This document shows, in pieces, positions 22,905 to 30,974 of a DNA stretch of 64,000 nucleotides. A program made the translations under genes and the position numbers. The stretch's first letter is position 1. The number at the start of each line of letters is the position of its first letter. This stretch comes from Asticcacaulis aquaticus (lineage in GTDB: Bacteria; Pseudomonadota; Alphaproteobacteria; Caulobacterales; Caulobacteraceae), in NCBI RefSeq assembly GCF_028550415.1, contig NZ_JAQQKX010000004.1, forward strand, positions 62,001-126,000, in the 5' to 3' direction. Below the pieces are notes generated by a model that saw only the letters and a list, made by a program, of their open reading frames with translations, made no database searches and was not told where the DNA came from.

Positions 22905-24908
22905 CTATCGGGATTGCCGCTGCGCTTCCTCGAACACGTCATCGATGTTTTTCGGCGGCGCCGCTTCCTCTTTCTTGGGTTCGGGCGTCGGCTCGACGAT
23001 GATATTCGGCGCTTCGGCGCTGGCCTCGCTGTTGAGCAGGTCGTCGACCGCGCTGGACGCCGTTTCATTAAGCCCGCCGCCCGGCCCCGCAGGAATCGGG
23101 CTGACTTTGATCCGCGTCAGGGCCTTGCTCATGAATTCGCGCCAGATCGCCGCCGGCGTACCGCCGCCCGTGACCTTGGCCATCTGCGTATTGTTGTCGC
23201 GACCGACCCACACCGCGGTGACGAAGCCGCCCGTATAGCCGACGAACCAGGCGTCGCGGTAATCCGAGGTCGTACCGGTCTTGCCCGCAATATCGAATTG
23301 CGACAGGCGCACGCCGGACCCGGTGCCCGACCGGACGACTTCGCGCATCATGATGTTCATATAGTCGAGCGCCGGATTGTTGATGACCTGCACGCGGTTA
23401 TCGTTGGCGCCCATATTGCTCTGGAACAGCACCTTGCCGGCCGCCGTGCGGATGCGCACGATGCCGTGCGCCTTGGCCTTGTAGCCGCCGTTGGAGAAGG
23501 GGACATAGGCCTGCGCCATCTCGATCGGCGTCACGTCGGCGGTCCCCAGCGCCATGGCCGGATCGGTATTGATCTTGGACTCGATACCCAGACGACGCGC
23601 CGTCGAAGCGACGTTGGAACGCCCTACATCGTTGGCCAGACGCGCGGCGACCGTATTGACCGACTGCGCCAGGGCCGTGGTCAGGGTGATATTGCCGAGA
23701 TACTTCTTGGTATAGTTTTCCGGCTTCCAGTCGCCGATGGAGAACTCCTCGTCCACGACCGGCGAAATCGGCGTATAGTTTCCGCTTTCCATGGCCGTCA
23801 GATAGACGAATGGCTTGAACGCTGAACCCGCCTGACGTTTGGCTTCGACGGCGCGGTTGAACTGGCTGTCGGTATAGGACACCCCGCCGATCATGGCGCG
23901 GATACGCCCTTCGCCGTCGACCGCGACCAGCGCTGCCTGTTCGACCTTCTTCTTGGCGTCGCGCGCCATCATCGCCTTGACCGCGCGTTCGGCGTCGGTC
24001 TGGATCGGCAGGTCGAGCGTGGTCTCCACGATCAGATCGTCGCTGATCTTGCTGAGGTCGATCATCGACCCCAGTTCGCCATCCAGCCAGTCGACGAAAT
24101 ACTGCGCGTGTTCGGTGGCCAGCGTCCGGGTGACCTTGACGCCGGTCTTGAACACCTCGTCGCGTTGCGCGACCGTAATGACCTTGGCATCGACCATTTC
24201 GTTGAGCACGATCTGGGTCCGTTTGCGCGCGCGCTCCTGATCCGACAGGGGCGAATAGCGCGACGGGCCCTTCATCATACCGGCCAGCATCGCCGATTCC
24301 CCGATGGTCAGGTCCTTGGCGGGTTTGTTGAAATAGCGCTGCGCCGCCGCCTCGATACCGTAAGCGCCCGCACCGAAATAGACGCGGTTGAGATAGAGGG
24401 CCAGGATTTCCTTCTTGCTGAATTTCACCTCGAGCCACACGGCGAGGATAAGCTCTTGAATCTTGCGCTTGATGTTCTGGTCGGCGGACAGAAACAGGTT
24501 ACGCGCCAGCTGCTGGGTAATGGTCGAGCCCCCGGCGAGATTACCGCCCTTCTTCGTCGCGTTGCGCACCAGGGCGCGGCCCATACCGATCGGATCGAAG
24601 CCGAAATGGTGATAGAAACGGCGGTCCTCAATGGCGATGAACGCGGCGGGCACGTAATCGGGCAGGTCGTCGATCTTGACCGGCGGTGCAAACTGCGAGC
24701 CCCGCACGGCGATCAGCGCGCCGGAGCGGTCCAGATAGGTGATCGAAGGCGTGCGATCGGTCTTGTACAGCGACGACGTGTCGGGCAGGTCGATAGCGAA
24801 CACGGCGATGAAACCCACCGCGAAGATGAGCGCCCAGACGCAGATGACCGTAGTCCAATAGATGAGAGCCTTCACGGGCGGACGCTTCATGTTAAAGCTG
24901 AGAGCCAT
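22905..24908 (-). CDS. class A penicillin-binding protein (PBP1A-like)
   Basis: This bifunctional enzyme polymerises lipid II and cross-links peptidoglycan. The 667-residue protein has one membrane anchor (about residues 14-38). It is followed by a GT51 glycosyltransferase (EDRRFYHHFGFDPIG at 94-108 with the catalytic Glu, and GGSTITQQLARNLF at 126-139) and a transpeptidase with SxxK (SAFK near 363), SVN and KTGTT near 543. The tail is Pro/Glu-rich. It is shorter than E. coli PBP1A and lacks its inserted OB domain. Start ATG at 24908, with GGGGATAA upstream. It is divergent from recQ. Confidence 0.94.
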   Translation of the reverse strand: MALSFNMKRPPVKALIYWTTVICVWALIFAVGFIAVFAIDLPDTSSLYKTDRTPSITYLDRSGALIAVRGSQFAPPVKIDDLPDYVPAAFIAIEDRRFYHHFGFDPIGMGRALVRNATKKGGNLAGGSTITQQLARNLFLSADQNIKRKIQELILAVWLEVKFSKKEILALYLNRVYFGAGAYGIEAAAQRYFNKPAKDLTIGESAMLAGMMKGPSRYSPLSDQERARKRTQIVLNEMVDAKVITVAQRDEVFKTGVKVTRTLATEHAQYFVDWLDGELGSMIDLSKISDDLIVETTLDLPIQTDAERAVKAMMARDAKKKVEQAALVAVDGEGRIRAMIGGVSYTDSQFNRAVEAKRQAGSAFKPFVYLTAMESGNYTPISPVVDEEFSIGDWKPENYTKKYLGNITLTTALAQSVNTVAARLANDVGRSNVASTARRLGIESKINTDPAMALGTADVTPIEMAQAYVPFSNGGYKAKAHGIVRIRTAAGKVLFQSNMGANDNRVQVINNPALDYMNIMMREVVRSGTGSGVRLSQFDIAGKTGTTSDYRDAWFVGYTGGFVTAVWVGRDNNTQMAKVTGGGTPAAIWREFMSKALTRIKVSPIPAGPGGGLNETASSAVDDLLNSEASAEAPNIIVEPTPEPKKEEAAPPKNIDDVFEEAQRQSR

Positions 24909-25067
24909 TCATTATCCCCATCGCATCGGCAAAACCGTTATGTTCCGCCGCCACGTCATGCAAACACTTGGTTAAGGATATATCAAAGCCCCGCCGTCGC
25001 ACCCAGAGTTTTGTGCGCGAGGTTCGATTTTCCCTGACCCGCGACTCAAAAGCGCCGCGTTTCAAGG

Positions 25068-25107
25068 GCATCCATAAAAGTGTCCAGCGGTTTTCGGCAT
25101 AAGATGC
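25068..25107. repeat. interspersed palindrome, family A, copy 4
   Basis: GCATC (25068-25072) pairs with GATGC (25103-25107) around AAAAGTG-TCCAG-CGGTTTTCGG. It lies between the divergent penicillin-binding protein and recQ genes. Confidence 0.6.
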
Positions 25108-25200
25108 GCGCCAACCAAGATGTCCGTCCCCGTCGTTCGTTCTGACGGTTAATTTCGTCAAAATTATGCTTGAACCCTGCCCCCCGAAGCAGCCTATAGG

Positions 25201-26805
25201 ATGTTCATGCTTCTCGACCACCCTAACGACTCGAATGGATATGCCGACCCCGGCGTGTCCGGCCCTGCGCTGAAGCGGGTCGAGGCGGCGCGCGAAACCC
25301 TGCAAAAGGTCTTTGGCTACGACGATTTCCGTGGTCAGCAGGCGCGCGTCATCGCGGCGATCCTGAATGGCGACGACGTCCTGACCATCCTGCCGACGGG
25401 CGGCGGCAAGAGCCTGTGCTATCAGATTCCCGCTCTGATGCGCCCCGGTTTCGGGCTGGTCATTTCGCCGCTGATCGCCCTGATGAGCGATCAGGTGCAG
25501 GCGCTCAAGGCCCGCGGCGTGCGCGCCGAACGCCTCGATTCTTCGGTGTCGATGAACGAACGGATGCAGTTGTGGGACGCCTGCCGCGACGGTGAGATCG
25601 ACCTGCTCTATATGTCGCCCGAAGCCCTGAACCAGAGTTTCGTCCTCGACAAGCTGTCGCGTCTGCCGGTCAATCTGGTCGCCATCGACGAAGCGCACTG
25701 CGTGTCGCATTGGGGCCACGACTTCCGCCCGGAATACCGCGCTCTGGGTCAGCTCAAAGGCCTGTTCCGCGACGTGCCGACGCTCGCCCTGACCGCCACC
25801 GCCGACCTGCATACGCGCCGCGACATCAAAAAGGCCCTACATATCGAGGATGCGGTCGAGATCATCGACAGCTTCGACCGCCCGAACCTCAGTCTGCGCC
25901 TGATGAAGCGCACCGGCAGCGCCCAGAAGATGATCCTCGACATGTTGCGGCGGCAGAAAAACGCCTCGGGCATCATCTATTCCGGCTCACGCGATGGGGC
26001 GGAAAAGCTGGCGCGTCTGCTGTCTTCCGAAGGCTACAAGGCCGACGCCTATCACGCCGGGCTGGCGCCAAAACTGCGCGAAGACCGGCTGAAGGATTTC
26101 CTCGCCGACCGCACCAAGATCATGGTCGCCACCATTGCCTTCGGCATGGGCATCAACAAACCTGATGTGCGTTTCGTCATCCACGCCGATCCGCCCTCGT
26201 CGCTGGAGGCCTACTGGCAGGAGGTCGGCCGCGCGGGCCGCGACGGCAAACCGGCGTCGGGCGTCTGCCTCTATAGTTCGACCGATCTCGGCTGGAGCTT
26301 GCGGCGTCTGGGGATGCGCGAAAGCGAAACCGGCGCGGACCTGAGCATCCAGAAGCAGAAGGCCCTCGATTTCTTCCAGTTCGTGCACAATCCCGACTGC
26401 CGCCGCAAGGGCGTGCGCCGCTATTTCGGCGAAGCCGCAGGCGAGAACTGCGGCACCTGCGACAACTGTCTGAGCCGCACGCGCCCCGTCGATGCGCGCG
26501 AAGCCGCCTCCATTCTGACTTCGGCCCTGCACCGGCTCAACGGGCCACGGGGGCGCAAGAAACTCATCGAGCACGTATTGGGCAAGAACCCGCAGGATTA
26601 CGGCGCGCGCCAGACGACCTTCGGCATTGCAGCTCAAAAAGGCTACAAGGCCGATTTCCTCGCCGACGTGCTGGACTACTGTCAGGCGCTGGGACTGATC
26701 GCCGAGGAAATGTACGACGGCAAGATGCCGATCGTAGCCATTGGCGACCCGGAACAGGTGCGGGCCATGTGGCGGGGCGAGATCGATATCAACGTCCGAC
26801 CCTGA
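25201..26805 (+). CDS. recQ: ATP-dependent DNA helicase RecQ, short form
   Basis: RecQ unwinds DNA 3'-5' in recombination and fork repair. The 534-residue protein has helicase motifs Ia-VI (LPTGGGKSLCYQIP Walker A, DEAHCVSHWGHDFRP, TATAD, YWQEVGRAGRDG). Its zinc-binding segment keeps its cysteines (NPDC ... NCGTCDNC), and a winged-helix remnant follows. The C-terminal HRDC domain of the ~600-residue E. coli enzyme is absent. The ATG at 25201 is used; a second ATG at 25207 is possible. Confidence 0.93.
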   Translation: MFMLLDHPNDSNGYADPGVSGPALKRVEAARETLQKVFGYDDFRGQQARVIAAILNGDDVLTILPTGGGKSLCYQIPALMRPGFGLVISPLIALMSDQVQALKARGVRAERLDSSVSMNERMQLWDACRDGEIDLLYMSPEALNQSFVLDKLSRLPVNLVAIDEAHCVSHWGHDFRPEYRALGQLKGLFRDVPTLALTATADLHTRRDIKKALHIEDAVEIIDSFDRPNLSLRLMKRTGSAQKMILDMLRRQKNASGIIYSGSRDGAEKLARLLSSEGYKADAYHAGLAPKLREDRLKDFLADRTKIMVATIAFGMGINKPDVRFVIHADPPSSLEAYWQEVGRAGRDGKPASGVCLYSSTDLGWSLRRLGMRESETGADLSIQKQKALDFFQFVHNPDCRRKGVRRYFGEAAGENCGTCDNCLSRTRPVDAREAASILTSALHRLNGPRGRKKLIEHVLGKNPQDYGARQTTFGIAAQKGYKADFLADVLDYCQALGLIAEEMYDGKMPIVAIGDPEQVRAMWRGEIDINVRP

Positions 26806-26904
26806 GTTTCGTTAGAGTGGTTACATTTGTTGACCATCGTACCGCTGACAGAACTTGACCTCAGGGCGCGCTACCCACATCTAGCCTTTCATTCTTATCT
26901 TGAC

Positions 26905-26958
26905 GCGCATTTTAATCCGAAACGAAGTTCGGCGAAGCCAAAATTTTTCGGAATGCGC
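26905..26958. repeat. interspersed palindrome, family A, copy 5
   Basis: GCGCATT (26905-26911) pairs with AATGCGC (26952-26958), the same outer stem as copy 1, around CCGAAACGAAG...CCAAAATTTTTCGG. The palindrome ends 23 bp before the exporter start. Confidence 0.65.
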
Positions 26959-26981
26959 TCGAAACCTTTGTGTGTGTCCTA

Positions 26982-28214
26982 ATGTCTGCGCCCGATGCCG
27001 TGCCTAATCCGCCGAAAAATCCGTTCCTCGTCATTTTCACCTTAGGGGCGCTGTCGACGATCAGCCCCTTCGCGATCGACATGTACCTGCCCGCCTTCGG
27101 TCAGATCGCCAAGGAATACGGCACCACCACGGCCCATGTCGGTTTGTCGCTGTCGACCTATTTCGCGGGCATGGCGCTGGGGCCGTTGTTCTACGGTCCC
27201 CTGCTCGACCGCTTCGGGCGCAAGCCGCCGCTGTTGTTCGGGCTTGGACTGTTCGTCGCAACCTCGCTCGGCTGCATCGTCTCGCCCAATATCGAGACCC
27301 TGATCTGGCTGAGACTGTTTCAGGCGCTCGGCGGCTGCGTCGCCTCGGTCGCGGCCATGGCGCTGGTGCGCGACCTCTTCCCGCCGAAAGACACCGCCAA
27401 GATCATCTCGCTGATCATCCTGACCATTGGCGTGTCGCCGCTTTTGGCCCCCACCATCGGCGGGGTCGTCGCCGCGACGCTCGGCTGGCACTGGGTGTTT
27501 GCGTTTCTGGCCGCGATCGTCGCCCTGATCCTGACCCTGGCCATGGTGCTGCTGCCCGCCGGCAAGCCCGCCGATACCTCGGTGTCGCTGGCCCCGTGGC
27601 CGATCATCAAAACCTTTGCCGGGATTTACCGCAATCGGACCTTCGTCACCTACCTGTTCGCAGGCGGATTCAGCTTCTGCACCCTGTTCATCTATGTCTC
27701 GGGCTCGCCGGTCATCTTCATGGATATCTTCCACCTTAAGCCCGAAACCTATGGCCTGATCTTCGCGCTTCTCAGCGTCGGCTTTATCGGATCGAGCCAG
27801 GTCAATGTCTTCGTCAACCGCTATTTCCCGTCGAAGCAGATCCTGCGCGTCGCCCTGACGGTACAGTGCGTCATCGCCGTCCTTTTCGTTATCGGCGCGT
27901 GGCTGAATGTCTTCAACGTCTATGGCACGGTGGCGATGATCTTCCTGCTCCTGTCGTGCATCGGCTTCATCGGCCCGAACTCTTCGGCCACCGCCCTGTC
28001 GAGCCTGACGCGCGATATCGGTTCCGGTTCGGCCCTGATGAGCTTTACCCAGATCGGGCTGGCCACCATAGTCTCGGCGGTGGTGTCGAACCTGCACGCC
28101 ACGACTATGACGCCGATCGTCGCGGTTATGGCGGTGTGCGCCCTGATCGGGCTGGGCATTCTGATGTTCGGCCAGCCAAAATCCGCGACCGCAACGACCG
28201 ATGCCGCGTCATAA
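26982..28214 (+). CDS. MFS multidrug exporter, Bcr/CflA family
   Basis: The 410-residue integral membrane protein has about 12 transmembrane helices and the MFS signature GPLLDRFGRKPPLLFGL between helices 2 and 3. MYLPAFGQIAKEYGT in helix 1 and ALVRDLFPP after helix 4 place it in the Bcr/CflA drug-resistance subfamily, which exports drugs such as bicyclomycin, or cysteine. The substrate is not determinable. I chose the ATG at 26982 over an in-frame GTG at 26970; neither has a clear ribosome binding site. The last 14 bases overlap the next gene, so the two exporters are probably co-expressed. Confidence 0.9.
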   Translation: MSAPDAVPNPPKNPFLVIFTLGALSTISPFAIDMYLPAFGQIAKEYGTTTAHVGLSLSTYFAGMALGPLFYGPLLDRFGRKPPLLFGLGLFVATSLGCIVSPNIETLIWLRLFQALGGCVASVAAMALVRDLFPPKDTAKIISLIILTIGVSPLLAPTIGGVVAATLGWHWVFAFLAAIVALILTLAMVLLPAGKPADTSVSLAPWPIIKTFAGIYRNRTFVTYLFAGGFSFCTLFIYVSGSPVIFMDIFHLKPETYGLIFALLSVGFIGSSQVNVFVNRYFPSKQILRVALTVQCVIAVLFVIGAWLNVFNVYGTVAMIFLLLSCIGFIGPNSSATALSSLTRDIGSGSALMSFTQIGLATIVSAVVSNLHATTMTPIVAVMAVCALIGLGILMFGQPKSATATTDAAS

Positions 28215-29082
28215 CGCCCTGCCGGTCGTCTCGGTCCTCAGCCTGCTGGTCGCCATGGCCTCGGTGCAGATCGGCGCGACCTTTGCCAAACACCTGTTCA
28301 GCGATGTGGGCCCCATGGCCACCGTCGCCCTGAGGCAGGGATTCGCCGCGATCATCCTGCTCGCCGTCTTCAGACCGTGGCGCGAAGGCCTGTGGCCGAC
28401 CGGGTGCCGCTGGCGGACACTGGCCCTCTACGGCATCGTGCTCGGCGTGATGAATCTCGTCTTCTATGCGGCCATCGCTCGTATCCCGCTCGGCATCGCC
28501 GTGGCCATCGAGTTCATCGGCCCGCTGGCCGTCGCGTTGATGGGGTCACGTCAGAAGCTGGATTTCGTCTGGATTTCCCTGGCCATTGCCGGTCTGTGGA
28601 CGCTGCTACCGCAGGGCGACGCCGCGCACCTTGATCCGCTGGGGGTCCTCTTCGCCCTGATCGCCGGTGTCTGCTGGGGCGCCTATATTTTGCTGGGTCA
28701 GAAGGTGGGTTCTCAGATGCCCGGCGGCGTGGCGGTCAGCCTCGGCATCGTCATTTCGTGCGTCCTGACCGTACCCGTCGGCCTCGGCACGGCCACAGCC
28801 GCCCTGTTTACGTGGCCGATTTTACTGATGGGTCTGGGCGTCGCGCTTTTGTCCGGTGCGATACCGTTTACCATCGAAATGTTCGCGCTGAAGCAAATCC
28901 CGGCCAAGACCTTCGGCATCCTGATGAGCCTTGAGCCCGCCGTTGCCGCTCTTTCCGGTCTCGTTTTGCTACACGAGTTTCTGACCGGGCGTCAGTGGCT
29001 GGCCATCGCCCTGATCATCGCCGCGTCGGCAGGGGCGACCCTGATGGTGCGCAAGCCAGCTGCCACGCCCGATCCCGCCTAA
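28201..29082 (+). CDS. EamA/DMT exporter, RhtA-like
   Basis: The 293-residue protein has ten predicted transmembrane helices in two EamA repeats. The sequence IPLGIAVAIEFIGPLAVAL and the later FALKQIPAKTFGILMSLEPAVAALSG match the RhtA branch, which exports threonine and homoserine in E. coli. This substrate is inferred from family only. The start overlaps the upstream exporter gene by 14 bp, indicating translational coupling. The gene converges on a dienelactone hydrolase gene with 2 bp between stops. Confidence 0.9.
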   Translation: MPRHNALPVVSVLSLLVAMASVQIGATFAKHLFSDVGPMATVALRQGFAAIILLAVFRPWREGLWPTGCRWRTLALYGIVLGVMNLVFYAAIARIPLGIAVAIEFIGPLAVALMGSRQKLDFVWISLAIAGLWTLLPQGDAAHLDPLGVLFALIAGVCWGAYILLGQKVGSQMPGGVAVSLGIVISCVLTVPVGLGTATAALFTWPILLMGLGVALLSGAIPFTIEMFALKQIPAKTFGILMSLEPAVAALSGLVLLHEFLTGRQWLAIALIIAASAGATLMVRKPAATPDPA

Positions 29083-29084
29083 AC

Positions 29085-29747
29085 CTACAGATTATCACCG
29101 AGGAAATCGATCATCCGCTCCCAGGCCAGTTCCGCTGCCCCGGCATCATAAACCTCGGGCCGTGTCTTGTTGAAGAAGGCATGGTCGGCATCGTAGCTGT
29201 ACAGCTCCGGGTGGCGGCCCGCCGCCCGCATGTCGGACTCGATCTTCGCCACGACTTCCGGAGTGACCCAGTCGTCCTTCTTGCCGAAGTGGCCCTGAAA
29301 CGGGATGGTGATATTGGCCGGGCTGGCGAATGCCTTGGGCGGCACGCCGTAAAAACAGACCGCCGCCGAAAAACCGTCCAGAAGCGCCGCCGACGCGATG
29401 GTCAAGGCTCCGCCCATGCAGAAGCCCATGACGGCCACCGTCTGGTTAATACCCTTCAGGTACGTCAGAGCCGCGGCGATATCCTCATGCACCGCGCCGG
29501 GAAAATCGAGACCGTTCATCAGGTGGCTGGCCTCGTCGGCATCTTTCGTCACCCGGCCGTGAAACAGATCCGGCGCCAGCGCGTTGAAGCCGTCGGCATC
29601 GAACCGATCGACGATCGACTTGATATGATCATTGAGGCCCCACCATTCCTGAAGTACGATGACACTGGGGCGCGCCGGATCGATCCCGGACAGATAGGCG
29701 GACAGAGAACCCCCATCGGGGCGGGTGATGTCGATCATCTGGCCCAT
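29085..29747 (-). CDS. dienelactone hydrolase family protein
   Basis: The 220-residue alpha/beta hydrolase has the full dienelactone hydrolase triad: nucleophile C110 in GFCMGG, D159 in GKKDDW and H189 in ADHAFF. EWWGLNDHIKSIVDRF near residue 34 is also typical. The classic activity is opening of dienelactone in chloroaromatic breakdown, but most chromosomal homologues act on unknown esters. No aromatic-degradation genes are present here. Confidence 0.9.
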   Translation of the reverse strand: MGQMIDITRPDGGSLSAYLSGIDPARPSVIVLQEWWGLNDHIKSIVDRFDADGFNALAPDLFHGRVTKDADEASHLMNGLDFPGAVHEDIAAALTYLKGINQTVAVMGFCMGGALTIASAALLDGFSAAVCFYGVPPKAFASPANITIPFQGHFGKKDDWVTPEVVAKIESDMRAAGRHPELYSYDADHAFFNKTRPEVYDAGAAELAWERMIDFLGDNL

Positions 29748-29905
29748 AGTCTAATCCTCGGAAACTTTTTGCTTTTATGCGGTGCAATATCCCCTACCAT
29801 AAAATCATTCCGCCCCCGCTGTAAACCCGCTTGATGGGCCCTATATGGTTTAAGGTTACGCAAAAGGTTGCACTGCAACAGATTGACGCCGTTAAGGAGA
29901 TTTCC

Positions 29906-30934
29906 ATGCAATACAGACAGTTGGGCCGCTCCGGTCTGAAAGTACCGGTTCTGAGCTTCGGCACGGGCACCTTCGGCGGCCAGGGCGACATGTTTTCCAA
30001 GTGGGGCGCGACCGATGTGCGTGAAGCCACGCGACTGGTCGATGTCTGCCTTGAGCACGGCGTCAATTTCTTCGACACCGCCGACGTCTATTCGCGCGGC
30101 GTCTCCGAGGAAATCCTCGGCGCGGCGATCAAGGGCCGTCGCAACGACGTGCTGATCTCGACCAAGACGACCTTCACCATGGGCAGCGGGCCGAACGATA
30201 AAGGTTCGTCGCGCTATCATATCCTGAGGTCGGTCGAGAGCAGCCTGAAACGCCTCGGCACCGACCATATCGACGTCTATTTCATGCACGGTTTCGACGC
30301 CCTGACCCCGGTCGAAGAGGTATTATCGACGCTCGACACCCTGATCACCTCGGGCAAGGTGCGCTATATCGGGGCGTCGAACTTCTCCGGCTGGCATCTG
30401 ATGAAGTCGCTGGCCACATCCGACCGGCTGGGCCTCAGTCGCTACGTTGCCTATCAGGGTTATTACTCGCTCATCGGGCGCGAATATGAATGGGAACTGA
30501 TGCCGCTGGCGCTGGATCAGGGCGTCGGCACCATGGTCTGGTCGCCGCTCGGCTGGGGTCGCCTGACCGGCAAGATTCGCCGCGATCAGCCCGCCACTGA
30601 CGGCCGCATTGCGCAAGGCGGCGAAGGCGGCGGCCCGCCGGTCGATAATGAACGTCTTTATAACGTGGTCGATGTGCTGGCGGAGCTGGCCGAAGAGACC
30701 GGCAAGACCATCCCGCAGGTGGCGCTCAACTGGCTGCTGCAACGCCCCGGCATTGCCAATATCGTCGTCGGGGCGCGCAATGAAGACCAGCTTATCGCCA
30801 ATCTCGGCGCTGTCGGATGGGACCTGACGCCGGAACAGGTGGCGCGACTGGACGCGGTCAGCCGTGTACAGCCGATCTACCCTTACTGGCACCAGATGGG
30901 CTTCGACCGGAACCCCAAACCAACGGTGTGGTGA
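29906..30934 (+). CDS. aldo/keto reductase
   Basis: This NADPH-dependent carbonyl reductase has 342 residues and the complete tetrad D57, Y62, K87 and H128. The C-terminal GARNEDQLIANLGAVGW is the NADPH-phosphate-binding stretch. It resembles the AKR branch related to potassium-channel beta subunits and general stress reductases. The start is the ATG at 29906, with AAGGAG 7 bases upstream. A longer reading from 29831 would run through that ribosome binding site. The physiological substrate is unknown. Confidence 0.92.
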   Translation: MQYRQLGRSGLKVPVLSFGTGTFGGQGDMFSKWGATDVREATRLVDVCLEHGVNFFDTADVYSRGVSEEILGAAIKGRRNDVLISTKTTFTMGSGPNDKGSSRYHILRSVESSLKRLGTDHIDVYFMHGFDALTPVEEVLSTLDTLITSGKVRYIGASNFSGWHLMKSLATSDRLGLSRYVAYQGYYSLIGREYEWELMPLALDQGVGTMVWSPLGWGRLTGKIRRDQPATDGRIAQGGEGGGPPVDNERLYNVVDVLAELAEETGKTIPQVALNWLLQRPGIANIVVGARNEDQLIANLGAVGWDLTPEQVARLDAVSRVQPIYPYWHQMGFDRNPKPTVW

Positions 30935-30943
30935 TGAGTTCAT

Positions 30944-30973
30944 TATACCTCCCCAGCGAGTTGGGGAGGTATA
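30944..30973. repeat. solo CTCCCC hairpin, family C
   Basis: TATACCTCCCCA pairs with TGGGGAGGTATA around a 6-nt loop, exactly filling the 40-bp gap between two convergent genes. The same terminal sequence bounds the larger element at 48906-49076, so this looks like a minimal copy. It may serve as a terminator. Confidence 0.65.
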
Positions 30974-30974
30974 T